A stretch of DNA of 64,000 nt from JBIICI01 sp044238935 (GTDB lineage Bacteria > Pseudomonadota > Alphaproteobacteria > Micavibrionales > Micavibrionaceae): positions 1-64,000 of the forward strand of contig JBIICI010000009.1 of the NCBI GenBank assembly GCA_044238935.1. Reading direction: 5' to 3'. The notes beneath the pieces are model-generated. The model did no database searches, was not told the origin of the DNA, and saw nothing but the letters and a program-made list of their open reading frames with translations. Positions 53,530 through 62,950 of this stretch are shown one piece after another; positions within the stretch are counted from its first letter, which is position 1, and each line of letters begins with the position of its first letter. Made by a program: the position numbers and the translations under genes.

Positions 53530-54534
53530 ATCCCCATAAAAATCCCCATAAAAATCTTTGTACCAATCCACAAAGGTGGATAGACCCTGTGTGATAGAGG
53601 TTTTGGGTTGGTATCCCAATCGCTCCTGTGCGGTTTCAATATCTGCAAATGTTTCTGCCACATCGCCTGCCGCCATTGGGGCAAAGATTTTTTCAGCTTT
53701 TTTATCCAGCAAATCTTCCAAAACGCCTACAAAATCCAGTAAATTTTCGCTGCGGTGATTGCCGAGATTAAAAATTTCATGCCGTGCGCCGCCAATGGGT
53801 TGGGGTAAGGGGATCACATTCATGCTGGCGATGATGCCTGTTACAATATCATCAATATAGGTAAAATCACGCTTCATATGGCCATGGTTAAAAATCTGAA
53901 TGGGCTTGCCTGCTAAAATATCCTTTGTAAAGGAAAAATACGCCATATCAGGGCGACCATACGCGCCATACACCGTAAAGAATCGCAATCCTGTGCAGGG
54001 AATCCCAAATAAATGCGCATAGCTTTGCACCAATAATTCCCCTGATCGCTTGGTTGCCGCATACAACGATACAGGTAAGGATACATCATCAGTGACCGCG
54101 AACGGCACTTTTTGATTGCCGCCATACACGGAGGAGCTGGAGGCATAGACAAAATGTTTTAACCCATAATCTGCATAGAGTGTCCGCACCAATTCCAACA
54201 TACTGACTTGGCCTGCAAGGTTGCTGGATACATAGGCGGAGGGATTTTCTAAACTATACCGCACCCCCGCTTGCGCCGCTAAATGCACGATATGGGTGAT
54301 TGGTGTTTGTTTGGCGCGGTCAATGATGGCCGTGATTGTATTTATATCGTTAATATCCGCATGGATAAATTCAAAATTGGGGTATTGTTTTAAGATTGAT
54401 AGGCGAGCATTTTTAAGGGAAATATCATAATAATCATTGATATTATCCCACCCTAAAACGCGATGCCCTTGATCCAATAAAGCACGGCATAGATGAAAAC
54501 CGATAAAGCCTGCGGCACCTGTGATGAGAATCAT
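53524..54534 (-). CDS. NAD-dependent epimerase, UDP-glucuronate 4-epimerase type
   Basis: A 336-residue short-chain dehydrogenase that interconverts UDP-glucuronate and UDP-galacturonate for surface polysaccharides. The NAD site TGAAGFIGFHL is at residues 5-15, the Ser/Tyr/Lys triad is in YASSSSVYGG and YAATKRSGEL near 130-155, and FFTVYGAYGRPDMAYFSFTK near 185 is typical of the CapI/GAE group. The C-terminus ends FYGDFYGDL, a four-residue duplication from a 12-bp tandem repeat. The start overlaps the sua5 stop as ATGA, so it is coupled to that broken gene. Confidence 0.9.
   Translation of the reverse strand: MILITGAAGFIGFHLCRALLDQGHRVLGWDNINDYYDISLKNARLSILKQYPNFEFIHADINDINTITAIIDRAKQTPITHIVHLAAQAGVRYSLENPSAYVSSNLAGQVSMLELVRTLYADYGLKHFVYASSSSVYGGNQKVPFAVTDDVSLPVSLYAATKRSGELLVQSYAHLFGIPCTGLRFFTVYGAYGRPDMAYFSFTKDILAGKPIQIFNHGHMKRDFTYIDDIVTGIIASMNVIPLPQPIGGARHEIFNLGNHRSENLLDFVGVLEDLLDKKAEKIFAPMAAGDVAETFADIETAQERLGYQPKTSITQGLSTFVDWYKDFYGDFYGDL
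53528..53551. repeat. 12-bp tandem duplication in the epimerase C-terminus
   Basis: AAATCCCCATAA occurs twice in tandem, adding four in-frame codons (DFYG) to the end of the epimerase and lying on the convergent methyltransferase stop. Confidence 0.75.
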
Positions 54535-55554
54535 GTTTTAGCTCCTTTTCCTACATTCGCCGCGCGGCGTAATCTCTCATTAATCGCAATGCCAATGCCA
54601 ATCTCAGGAATAGGCATCACCGCAATCGATTGATGCGTATCGGCATGATCCAGCGCGTGTAAATGGGCAAATAAATTACTGGCGGCTTCATGTAAATCTT
54701 TGGATTCACTTAGATTTTTGATTGCGCCCTCAGGCAATGATGATATGCCGCCATTTTGTCCGCCCTTACCCCGAATCCCCATAAATTTTGTTGACCCAAA
54801 TGCCAATAACCCTTCGCCCTCTATGACATCCACGGCATTGAGGCGTAAGGGTTTATTGGGGGCATAATGGCGTAAGAGTTGCCCTGGTGATTTTACTTTT
54901 GAGTTATCCACAGGCTCAAATCCATTGACCACAGGGCGTTTAATATGCGGTTCGATCATCTCTAAATCAAATGCCCCCGCCCTTAAGATTGTGGCGCAAT
55001 CGGGCGTGGATAGATCAATGATGGTGGATTCCAAGCCAATCGGGCTTTGACCATCACCCAAAATCATCAAATCCACAACATCCGCCAAGCTGTCCGCCAC
55101 ATGAAGCGGCGTAGTCGGACTCAGGCGGCCTGATCGATTGGCACTGGGGGCGGCAATGGCGCATTTTGATTGTGCAATTAAGGCGCGCGCCACAGGGTGA
55201 GACGGTACACGAATCGCCAGTGCTTAAGCCTGCGGTGACTTGCGGTGCAAGATTGTGACCCTGTTTCAACGGCAAGATCATCGTCAATGCCCCTGCCCAA
55301 AATTGTGTCGCAAGGGATAGGGCATCTTCATCAAAAACCGCGAAATCTTGCGCATGATCCACATCCAAACAATGCACAATCAGCGGATTGATCGCAGGAC
55401 GCTGTTTGGCGGCATAAATTTTTGCCACCGCATCCGCATTGCCAGCATCCGCGCCCAGCCCATAAATCGTTTCTGTGGGGAATGCCACAATATCCCCCGC
55501 CTGAATACGGGCGGCAGCTTTTTGGATATGGGATGGCGTGGCGGATAGGATCAT
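54531..55554 (-). pseudogene. tsaC: Threonylcarbamoyl-AMP synthase (Sua5/TsaC), frameshifted
   Basis: Makes the precursor of t6A37 in ANN-decoding tRNAs. Two overlapping frames together encode a full Sua5-type protein. The first (from about 55554) has the YrdC start MILSATPSHIQKAAARIQAG, PTETIYGLGADA and KIYAAKQRPAINPLIVHC, up to QVTAGLST. The second resumes with LAIRVPSHPVARALIAQ, then CAIAAPSANRSGRLSPTTPL and the Sua5 linker SPGQLLRHYAPNKP. The frame change lies near 55220-55226, best explained by a 2-base loss or 1-base gain. Because the gene is essential in most bacteria, a sequencing error or recoding are alternatives to true loss. It overlaps the epimerase start. Confidence 0.85.
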
Positions 55555-55652
55555 AATATTCTTACATGACATTGACAAAGCAAATGGTTTTGTTAAGTTA
55601 GCTTCATAGCATAAAGCAACCCCAAAAATCAAACCTTATAAGGATCATCACC

Positions 55653-57245
55653 ATGCCCAAAGTCCTGATTAGCGATAAAATGAACAGCCTTGCGGCTGAT
55701 ATTTTCCGTCAGCATAATATCGACGTTGATGTAAAAACAGGATTATCGGCGGAGGCTCTGGCGGATATTATCGGGAATTATGATGGATTGGCGATCAGAT
55801 CATCCACGACGGTCACGCGTGATATTTTAAAGCACGCCAAAAATTTAAAAATTGTCGGGCGTGCAGGGATTGGGGTGGATAATGTCGATATTGACGCCGC
55901 CACTGATTCAGGCGTGATTGTGATGAACACGCCCTTTGGCAATAGCATCACGACCGCCGAACACGCCATTGCGATGATGTTTGCGCTTGCGCGTCAAATC
56001 CCCCAAGCCAGCGCATCCACCCATGCCGGCAAATGGGAAAAATCCAAATTTATGGGCGTGGAGCTCACGCAAAAAACATTGGGAATCATTGGTTGCGGCA
56101 ATATTGGAGCAATCGTTGCCTCCCGCGCATTGGGCTTAAAAATGCGCGTCATTGGCTTTGATCCGTTTTTAACTCAAGACCATGCGGATAAGATTGGTAT
56201 TGAAAAAGTCGAATTAGATCAACTGATCGCGGAGGCGGATTTTATCACGCTGCATACGCCCTTAACGCCCAAAACCAAATATATTCTAGCCAAAGATCAA
56301 TTCGCCAAAATGAAAAAAGGCGTGCATATCATCAATTGCGCGCGTGGTGGCTTGATTCAAGAACAAGATTTAAAAGACGCACTTGATAGCGGTCATGTCG
56401 CAGGGGCGGCGTTGGATGTGTTTGAAATTGAACCTGCAACGGATAATATCCTCTTCAATCACCCCAACGTCATTTGCACCCCGCATTTAGGCGCGGCCAC
56501 GAATGAGGCACAAGTCAATGTCGCCATCCAAGTCGCCGAGCAAATGGTGGATTTCCTCAATAACGGTGCAATCAGCAATGCCGTCAATATGCCCTCCATC
56601 AGCGCACAAGATGCGCCAAAACTCAAACCCTATATTTTACTTTCCAAACAATTGGGGCAGTTGGCTGCACAAATCACCCAAGATGCGATTCAAAAAATCA
56701 CCGTATTTTATGAGGGCGAAGTGGCGCATTTAAACACGAAACCCCTAACGCAAATCATTGTTTCAGAGATTTTAAAACCTGTGACCGATAGCGTGAATAT
56801 GGTCAATGCCTTATCGATTGCCAAGGGACGCGATATTGAAATCAATGCGATTAAATCCGAAAATGATTCGTTACTAAAAACCGCAATAGGCTTGGAAATC
56901 CACACGGAAAAATCCACCCACAGCTTTAAAGGCACACTGTTTGCCGATGCCCACCCAAGAATTGTCAATGTCGAGGGCGTAGCCTTAGAGGCCGAACTCA
57001 CCCCCCACATGATCTTTATGCGCAACGACGATAAACCCGGTCTGATCGGTAAAATGGGATCAATCTTGGGCGATGCGGCGGTCAATATTTCCGATTTCCG
57101 CCTTGGTCGCCGTAAAGGCGAAAATGGTCAAGAATCCCAAAATGCGGTGGCGTTAATCAGCCTTGATTCCGCTGTGCCTGAGGCTGCATTAAAAGCCATT
57201 GAGGCCTTGGATCAGATTTTGGAAGTGCGGTTTTTGCAGTTTTGA
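55653..57245 (+). CDS. serA: D-3-phosphoglycerate dehydrogenase
   Basis: Oxidises 3-phosphoglycerate in the first step of serine synthesis. The 530-residue length matches the long form with an intervening domain and a C-terminal ACT domain. The N-terminal substrate lobe (LAIRSSTTVTRDIL), the NAD site LGIIGCGNIGAIVASRAL near 147, the catalytic Arg in INCARGGLIQE near 228 and His in CTPHLGAATNEAQ near 275 are present. The ACT domain (MRNDDKPGLIGKMGSILGDA near 450) suggests feedback control by serine. AAGGA precedes the ATG. It is divergent from the sua5 gene. Confidence 0.96.
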   Translation: MPKVLISDKMNSLAADIFRQHNIDVDVKTGLSAEALADIIGNYDGLAIRSSTTVTRDILKHAKNLKIVGRAGIGVDNVDIDAATDSGVIVMNTPFGNSITTAEHAIAMMFALARQIPQASASTHAGKWEKSKFMGVELTQKTLGIIGCGNIGAIVASRALGLKMRVIGFDPFLTQDHADKIGIEKVELDQLIAEADFITLHTPLTPKTKYILAKDQFAKMKKGVHIINCARGGLIQEQDLKDALDSGHVAGAALDVFEIEPATDNILFNHPNVICTPHLGAATNEAQVNVAIQVAEQMVDFLNNGAISNAVNMPSISAQDAPKLKPYILLSKQLGQLAAQITQDAIQKITVFYEGEVAHLNTKPLTQIIVSEILKPVTDSVNMVNALSIAKGRDIEINAIKSENDSLLKTAIGLEIHTEKSTHSFKGTLFADAHPRIVNVEGVALEAELTPHMIFMRNDDKPGLIGKMGSILGDAAVNISDFRLGRRKGENGQESQNAVALISLDSAVPEAALKAIEALDQILEVRFLQF

Positions 57246-57337
57246 TGAAATATCTTTCTATCATCATTCCGAATAATTCGTGTAAAATAGAGGGCAGTAT
57301 CCTTAAAAACCCTTAGAAATGAATGGAGCGTTTAGTC

Positions 57338-57808
57338 ATGAATAGTGAAAATTATGACAAAATATATATAAGCACCACGCATTTAGAGCGATCCTTGCAG
57401 ACGTTAGAGCGTTCCCTCAAACAGTTAAACGCTGTTGCGGATACAACCGATATTGACTATGAAGTTTATCGTAATGCGGTGATAAAAGGGTTTGAACTTT
57501 CGTTAGAAGTTTGCGGAAAGCTACTTAGAAAAGCCCTAAAAGCATATGGCGGAAGCCCTAAAGACGTAGATGAGTTATTTTATAACGAAGTATTCAGACG
57601 ATGTGCCAAGCATGGCTTGTTGGATGTGGCGTTGGTTAGCCGATGGTTTAAGTACCGCACCAACCGAAACAATACCGCCCATGATTATGGGGAACATTTT
57701 GCCACAGAAACCCTTGCGTTGCTTCCTGATTTTTTAAAGGACGCTTACCACATTGCAGAGCGTTTAAAACAAATGTTTGGAGAAGGTAACGATGCTGGAA
57801 CTTCCTAA
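57338..57808 (+). CDS. HEPN-domain protein of a HEPN/MNT pair
   Basis: A 156-residue helical protein of the nucleotidyltransferase substrate-binding (HI0074-like) family. The catalytic HEPN motif is complete: RNNTAHDY at residues 110-117, an RX4HXY motif. In characterised pairs the HEPN protein is an RNase toxin that is silenced when the partner transferase attaches AMP to the motif tyrosine (here Tyr117). GGAG lies 9 bases before the ATG at 57338, which is preferred to the upstream ATG at 57323. The gene overlaps the MNT gene by 17 bp. The pair sits between serA and polA. Confidence 0.88.
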   Translation: MNSENYDKIYISTTHLERSLQTLERSLKQLNAVADTTDIDYEVYRNAVIKGFELSLEVCGKLLRKALKAYGGSPKDVDELFYNEVFRRCAKHGLLDVALVSRWFKYRTNRNNTAHDYGEHFATETLALLPDFLKDAYHIAERLKQMFGEGNDAGTS

Positions 57809-58121
57809 ACAGTGGCATGATGAGCTGCAAATAATCATTACCCAGTACGCCCCACAATTTGAGGTTTGGGCTTACGGTAGCAGAGTAACGGGCAAGTGCC
57901 ATGAAGCCAGCGATTTGGATTTGGTGCTGGTACACCCCATAATGCCCGATGAAACCAAGTGCGATACTTTGTTTGAATTGAGAGAGGCTCTTACACAAAG
58001 CAACGTGCCTATTTCGGTGGATGTAATGGATTGGGCAAGGCTACCCCAAGAATTTCGGCAGCAGATTACGGCGTGTGCTGTAAAATTGTTTGACGCAGGC
58101 GCCGCGAATGAGCCATGCTAA
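57792..58121 (+). CDS. Minimal nucleotidyltransferase (MNT antitoxin)
   Basis: A 109-residue polymerase-beta-fold transferase. The catalytic signature GSX10DXD is exact: Gly29-Ser30, then Asp41-Leu-Asp43 (AYGSRVTGK and ASDLDLVL). Sequence after it includes the third acidic position in SVDVMDWA. Such proteins antagonise their HEPN partner by AMPylation. The start is the ATG at 57792, with GGAGAAGG just upstream inside the HEPN gene; the TTG at 57777 is rejected. It is the second gene of the pair and is convergent with polA. Confidence 0.88.
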   Translation: MLELPKQWHDELQIIITQYAPQFEVWAYGSRVTGKCHEASDLDLVLVHPIMPDETKCDTLFELREALTQSNVPISVDVMDWARLPQEFRQQITACAVKLFDAGAANEPC

Positions 58122-58178
58122 GTGGGTTTGTATAGGGCTTTTAAACATTACGTTTTGTTATATTACTGTTGTGTTGGC

Positions 58179-60980
58179 CTAATGCGCCTGCGCCCAGCTA
58201 TTGCCGATGGCGGCTTCGGCTTTTAGGGGGATCGAAAGCGTGACAATATTTTCCATGATATTGACGATAAAGGGTAAGACTGATGCGGCTTCTGCAATGG
58301 GGGCTTCAAAGATTAATTCGTCATGCACTTGTAACAGCATTTGTGTTTTAAAGCCTGCTTTGGGCAGTGCATCATGTAATCGTGCCATCGCCATTTTAAT
58401 AATATCGGCATTTGTTCCCTGTAAGGGGGCATTGATGGCTTGGCGTTCGGCGAATTGTCGAACAGAGCCATTTTTATCATTTGCGCCGTTAATCGTGCAT
58501 TTGCGTCCAAATAATGTTTTCACATAGCCATATTGTGCCGCGTGATCTTTTTGAATTTGCATGTAATCTTGTAATTCAGGAAAGCGTGATAAATAGGTGC
58601 GGATAAACTGATTCGCTGTTTGCGCATCGGTACTGAGCTGTTTTGCCAATCCCCAACCACTAATCCCATAAATAATGCCGAAATTCACTGCCTTGGCTTG
58701 ATAGCGTTGTTCAGCGGTGACATGGTCAAAATCAATGCCAAACACTTGGGCGGCGGTGAGTTTATGAACATCAATGTCGTCGCAAAAGGCTTGTTTTAAG
58801 GCTTGAATCCCCGCCATTTCAGCCGCCAAACGCAGCTCAATTTGACTGTAATCCGCAGAAATCAAGACATGATCAGGGGCGGCAACAAAGGCGGTGCGAA
58901 TTTTACGCCCTTCTTCGCTGCGAATGGGGATGTTTTGTAAGTTTGGATCGCTGGAGGCTAAGCGCCCTGTGTTTGTCCCTGCCATTGAAAAGGACGTATG
59001 CACGCGCCCTGTGCGGGGTGCTATCGATTGCGGCAGGGCATCAGTATAGGTGGATTTTAGCTTTGCCAATTGGCGCCAATCTAAAATTTGTTGAACAATA
59101 GGCGCATGGGGGTTTTCTAAATCATCGGCTAATTTTTCCAAGATCGCTGCCGCCGTTGACCATTCCCCTGTTTTTGTTTTTGTGCCGCCTTTCATCCCCA
59201 ATGTTTCAAATAAGATTTGCGCGACTTGTTTGGGGGAGGCCAAATTAAATGGAGCACCGACTTTTGTATGAATATCGGATTCTAATTGATCAAGGCGTAA
59301 GGTGAAATCATGGCTGAGATGTGCCAGAATCGGTTTATCCACTTGCACCCCTGCCCATTCCATCGCGGCAATCACGGGGATGAGGGGACGTTCAATATCC
59401 TCATACACGCTATGCATACGGTCTGTTGTTAAGCGTGGTTTTAGGCTGTGATACAGGCGGAATGTGACTTCAGCATCCTCAGCGGCGTAATTGAGCGCCT
59501 CTTGTGGGGATAATTGATCAAAGGTAATTTGTGTCTTGCCTGTGCCGCATAAATCTTTGAATTTAATGGTGTCGTGACCATAGAATAAGGATGCTAATTC
59601 ATCCATGCCATGACCATGCTGTGTTCCATCCAAGACATAGGATAACAGCATTGTGTCCTCAATTGGATTTATATCAATCTGATAAGGCTTAAAAATCTGT
59701 AGATCATATTTGGCGTTATGGGCGATTTTGACAATGGCGGGATCGGTTAAGATCGGACGTAAGGCATCCATCACAGATTGGACAGGAATTTGTTTAAAGA
59801 CAGGTGCAGGCTCTGAGAACATGTCCAATAAATCACTGGCGTGGGCTGTATTACATCCGTGATGAAGGGGGATATAGGCTGCCTTCCCAACCTCACAGCA
59901 TAAGGAAATCCCAACCAATGTTGCCATGGAGGGCGTTAAAGATGTGGTTTCTGTATCCACTGCCACAATGCCACATTCCCGAATATGGGTGATCCATTGT
60001 TGCAATATGTCCAAATCCTCAATTAATGTATAGATGCTTTGCGATAAAGGAGCAAAGGCATCTGAGTTTGGTTGCTGAGAGGGGGAGGAGGGCAGGGGCA
60101 TGGATATTATTGGGTTTTTTGCCTGTAACCGTGCAATCACCGACGCAAAACCCTGTTGTGTTAAAAATGGAATTAAGCTGTCTGGATTTAGATGCAGAGG
60201 CGTGATCTGATCAATAGGCACAGGCATCGGGGCATCGGCATCCAATGTCACCAATTTCAACGATAAACGCGCTGCATCGGCGTGGTCTAATAAAACTTGG
60301 CGACGTTTGGGTTGTTTGATATTTGCCGCATTTTGTAATAATGTTTCTAAATCCCCATATTCATTGATCAATTCAGCCGCTATTTTTAAACCAATACTGG
60401 GGACACCCGGAATATTATCAACGCTATCCCCTGCTAAGGCTTGGACATCAACGACTTGCTGTGGAGCAACGCCAAATTTTGCTTTGACATCATCAACCCC
60501 AATAAAAATATTCTTCATAGGATCGAACATTTGTACCTTGTCGTTGACCAATTGCATTAAATCTTTATCAGATCCCACAATCGTCACACGCATGCCGTTT
60601 TGAACAGCATGCTTGGCATAGGCTGCGATTAAATCATCGGCTTCATACCCTTCTTGTTCAATGGCAGGAATCCCAAAGGCTTGGGTGGCTTGACGAATTA
60701 AAGGGAATTGTGGGATTAAATCAGCAGGTGTTTCGCTGCGATTGGCTTTGTACTGATCATATAAATCATACCGAAAATTCTCACGCGCAGCATCAAAAAT
60801 AACAGCCAAGCGCGGGTGATTAAAATCTTGTAACAGACGCGTCATCATATTACAAAACCCCAATACAGCCCCCACAGGAACGCCATCTGGATTGGTTAAG
60901 GTTTGCGGAACGGCAAAATAAGCCCGAAAAATAAAGCCTGACCCATCGACAAGAAAAAGATGATTGTCGTCATGAGTCAC
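58179..60980 (-). CDS. polA: DNA polymerase I
   Basis: Repair and Okazaki-fragment polymerase, about 933 residues. Three domains are intact: 5'-3' exonuclease (LFLVDGSGFIFRAYFAVP, EGYEADDLIAAYA and GDSVDNIPGVPSIGLKIA), 3'-5' exonuclease with the active DxE (VAVDTETTSLTPS near 350), and the A-family polymerase with LISADYSQIELRLAAEMAG near 710, YQAKAVNFGIIYGISGWGL and MLLQVHDELIFEAP near 895. No ATG is available; GTG at 60980 matches the family N-terminus, and the frame is open to a TTG at 61001. The upstream flank is replaced by a mobilization module. Confidence 0.95.
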   Translation of the reverse strand: MTHDDNHLFLVDGSGFIFRAYFAVPQTLTNPDGVPVGAVLGFCNMMTRLLQDFNHPRLAVIFDAARENFRYDLYDQYKANRSETPADLIPQFPLIRQATQAFGIPAIEQEGYEADDLIAAYAKHAVQNGMRVTIVGSDKDLMQLVNDKVQMFDPMKNIFIGVDDVKAKFGVAPQQVVDVQALAGDSVDNIPGVPSIGLKIAAELINEYGDLETLLQNAANIKQPKRRQVLLDHADAARLSLKLVTLDADAPMPVPIDQITPLHLNPDSLIPFLTQQGFASVIARLQAKNPIISMPLPSSPSQQPNSDAFAPLSQSIYTLIEDLDILQQWITHIRECGIVAVDTETTSLTPSMATLVGISLCCEVGKAAYIPLHHGCNTAHASDLLDMFSEPAPVFKQIPVQSVMDALRPILTDPAIVKIAHNAKYDLQIFKPYQIDINPIEDTMLLSYVLDGTQHGHGMDELASLFYGHDTIKFKDLCGTGKTQITFDQLSPQEALNYAAEDAEVTFRLYHSLKPRLTTDRMHSVYEDIERPLIPVIAAMEWAGVQVDKPILAHLSHDFTLRLDQLESDIHTKVGAPFNLASPKQVAQILFETLGMKGGTKTKTGEWSTAAAILEKLADDLENPHAPIVQQILDWRQLAKLKSTYTDALPQSIAPRTGRVHTSFSMAGTNTGRLASSDPNLQNIPIRSEEGRKIRTAFVAAPDHVLISADYSQIELRLAAEMAGIQALKQAFCDDIDVHKLTAAQVFGIDFDHVTAEQRYQAKAVNFGIIYGISGWGLAKQLSTDAQTANQFIRTYLSRFPELQDYMQIQKDHAAQYGYVKTLFGRKCTINGANDKNGSVRQFAERQAINAPLQGTNADIIKMAMARLHDALPKAGFKTQMLLQVHDELIFEAPIAEAASVLPFIVNIMENIVTLSIPLKAEAAIGNSWAQAH

Positions 60981-61015
60981 AAATATCACCGCAAAAGTCA
61001 AGGATAAATAAGGAA

Positions 61016-61162
61016 ATGGTGGACATTGAGAGCGAGTCTTTAAACACTGTTTTTAAGACTTTAGCAGATTGGGAGAACCAACTCAAGCCACTTAATGAAC
61101 CTTCAACCTCTCAAAAAACACCTACTGCTAATCCACCCACCCCCACAAAGGGAGGGCTATAG
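61016..61162 (+). CDS. Small ORF at the head of the mobilization module
   Basis: A 48-codon ATG frame (MVDIESESLNTVFKTLADWE at its start, ending in PTPTKGGL) whose stop is one base before the mobC ATG. The frame stays open further upstream into sequence antisense to polA, so it could be the tail of a truncated gene rather than a complete one. AAGGA lies too close to the ATG; a GTG one codon later is possible. Function unknown; the tight spacing suggests it belongs to the mob operon. Confidence 0.4.
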   Translation: MVDIESESLNTVFKTLADWENQLKPLNEPSTSQKTPTANPPTPTKGGL

Positions 61163-61163
61163 G

Positions 61164-61553
61164 ATGATGGAGAATTTTCAAGCACAGGCTCGGCATAAAA
61201 AACGGGGACGCATTCCCCCGCTGTCCGTTCGTCTAACCCACGAAGAAATTGCTCGTTTGAACCAAGATTGCCAAGGCTATGCCAGCCGAAACGACTACAT
61301 TAAAGCGTGTCTGTTTTCCAAACAAGGGATGCGACAACATAAACCACTGGCAAAAGATCGGGAAGCGTTAAGCAAGATTCTCGGATTGCTGGGTGCGTCT
61401 CGTATGGCGAACAATCTGAATCAGTTAGCCTATCAAGCCAACGTAGATGCCTTTTTGTTTACACCAGAAGCAGAAGCTCAATTGAGTGAAGCTTATGAAG
61501 CAATTATGCAGATGCGTCAGTTACTACTTCAAGCCCTTGGCTTCAAGAAATAG
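61164..61553 (+). CDS. mobC: Mobilization relaxosome protein MobC
   Basis: A 129-residue accessory protein that helps open the transfer origin for the relaxase. It has the basic N-terminus (ARHKKRGRIPPLSVRLTHEE) with a ribbon-helix-helix-like DNA-binding start, the SRNDYIKACLF helix, and the C-terminal LLGASRMANNLNQLAYQANV motif typical of MobC. GGGAGG lies about 9 bases before the ATG at 61164. The open frame starts earlier (61095), but that extension overlaps the small upstream ORF and is unconvincing. The relaxase gene follows after 11 bp. Confidence 0.85.
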   Translation: MMENFQAQARHKKRGRIPPLSVRLTHEEIARLNQDCQGYASRNDYIKACLFSKQGMRQHKPLAKDREALSKILGLLGASRMANNLNQLAYQANVDAFLFTPEAEAQLSEAYEAIMQMRQLLLQALGFKK

Positions 61554-61564
61554 GAGTTTGTAAC

Positions 61565-62935
61565 ATGTTGTTAAAAGCCAGCGAACGTGCCAGTGGGCAA
61601 GCCTTGGCAACACATTTACTGAATGCTCACGATAACGATCATGTGGAAATCCATGAATTGCGGGGTTTCGTGTCGGATAATTTGCACGGGGCGTTTCAAG
61701 AAATTGAGGCTCACAGCAAGGGAACACGCTGCAAGAATTATTTGTTTTCTCTCAGCCTCAACCCACCTGAAAAAGAAAGCGTGGGCATTGAAGCCTTTGA
61801 AGACGCAGTCAATCGTATTGAGAAAAAGCTAGGGCTGGATAATCAAGCCAGAGCCTTGGTATTCCATGAAAAACAAGGCCGCCGTCATGCTCATTGCGTG
61901 TGGTCACGCATTGACGTGCAGGAAATGAAAGCCGTACAGTTGTCACATTTCAAAATGAAATTGCAAGAAATTTCCAAAGAGCTGTATCGCCAATATGGCT
62001 GGGAACTGCCCAAAGGCTTTGAAAATAAGGCGGAACGTAACCCGTTCAATTATACGCTGGCGGAATGGCATCAGGCACAACGGGTCAAAGAAGATCCGCA
62101 AGCGTTGAAAGCCTTATTTAAGGATTGTTGGGAACAATCGAAAAATGGCGAGGCGTTGATTGAAGCCCTCAAAGCCAAAGGCTACACCGTAGCACAAGGC
62201 GATAAACGGGGAGCGGTTGCTGTGGATTATCAGGGGGAGGTGTATGCCCTAAGCCGTTGGGCAGGCGTGAAAAGTAAAGAGCTTATGGGGAAACTGGCGG
62301 ATCAAAAAACTCTTTTAAATGTGGATGAAGCAAAGCATCAGATTGCCAACACCATGAGTGATCGTCTGAAAAGTTATGCCAACACGGTGAAAGAACAATC
62401 GTTGGAAAAACAACACGCATTGAAAAACCAGAAAAATGAGATGGTCAGCACCCAACGCCAAGAGCGGGCGAAACTCCAAACCATTCAAGCCGAACGGTGG
62501 CGGAAAGAAAGTCAGGAGCGTCAGGCCAAAATCCCCACAGGCTGGCGGAAAGTGTGGAGCTTTGTGAAAGGAGAGCTGAAAACCATCACGAAAGAGAATG
62601 AACAGGCGATTTTGCGTGCTAAAGAGCGAGATCTGCAACAGAAGCAAGCCCTCATTGACCGTCAGCGGGAGGAACGGCAAAAGTTACAAGTCCACTTTAA
62701 AGCTCTCAAACAGGATCACCAAAAACAGATGGATCAGCTGAAAACCCATTTGGCGAAGTATCAGGCAATGCAGCAATCAAAAACCCAAGAGAAGAGTCTA
62801 ACGTCAGAATTCAGTAAGCCCAAGACTGTCACAATAGAAAAAAGCCAAACGAAACCCGCTCAACAGTCAAAAACAAAAAATAAGGGGCATCACACAGGGG
62901 GTGAAGGGAGAAGTCTGAATTTAGGTAAACCGTAA
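61565..62935 (+). CDS. Relaxase / mobilization nuclease (MobA/VirD2-like)
   Basis: A 456-residue nicking enzyme that starts conjugal DNA transfer. The metal-binding three-His core is seen in FHEKQGRRHAHCVWSRID (His101, His108, His110). The first 58 residues contain no tyrosine, so the nucleophile is not the usual N-terminal Tyr and may lie elsewhere (Tyr59 is the first). The C-terminal half (about 270-410) is a long charged coiled coil rich in Lys, Gln and Glu, followed by a basic tail. GAGTTTGTAAC precedes the ATG. With mobC it forms a mobilizable-element module; no replication or integrase gene is visible inside the window. Confidence 0.88.
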   Translation: MLLKASERASGQALATHLLNAHDNDHVEIHELRGFVSDNLHGAFQEIEAHSKGTRCKNYLFSLSLNPPEKESVGIEAFEDAVNRIEKKLGLDNQARALVFHEKQGRRHAHCVWSRIDVQEMKAVQLSHFKMKLQEISKELYRQYGWELPKGFENKAERNPFNYTLAEWHQAQRVKEDPQALKALFKDCWEQSKNGEALIEALKAKGYTVAQGDKRGAVAVDYQGEVYALSRWAGVKSKELMGKLADQKTLLNVDEAKHQIANTMSDRLKSYANTVKEQSLEKQHALKNQKNEMVSTQRQERAKLQTIQAERWRKESQERQAKIPTGWRKVWSFVKGELKTITKENEQAILRAKERDLQQKQALIDRQREERQKLQVHFKALKQDHQKQMDQLKTHLAKYQAMQQSKTQEKSLTSEFSKPKTVTIEKSQTKPAQQSKTKNKGHHTGGEGRSLNLGKP

Positions 62936-62950
62936 TAAAATCAGGTACAT

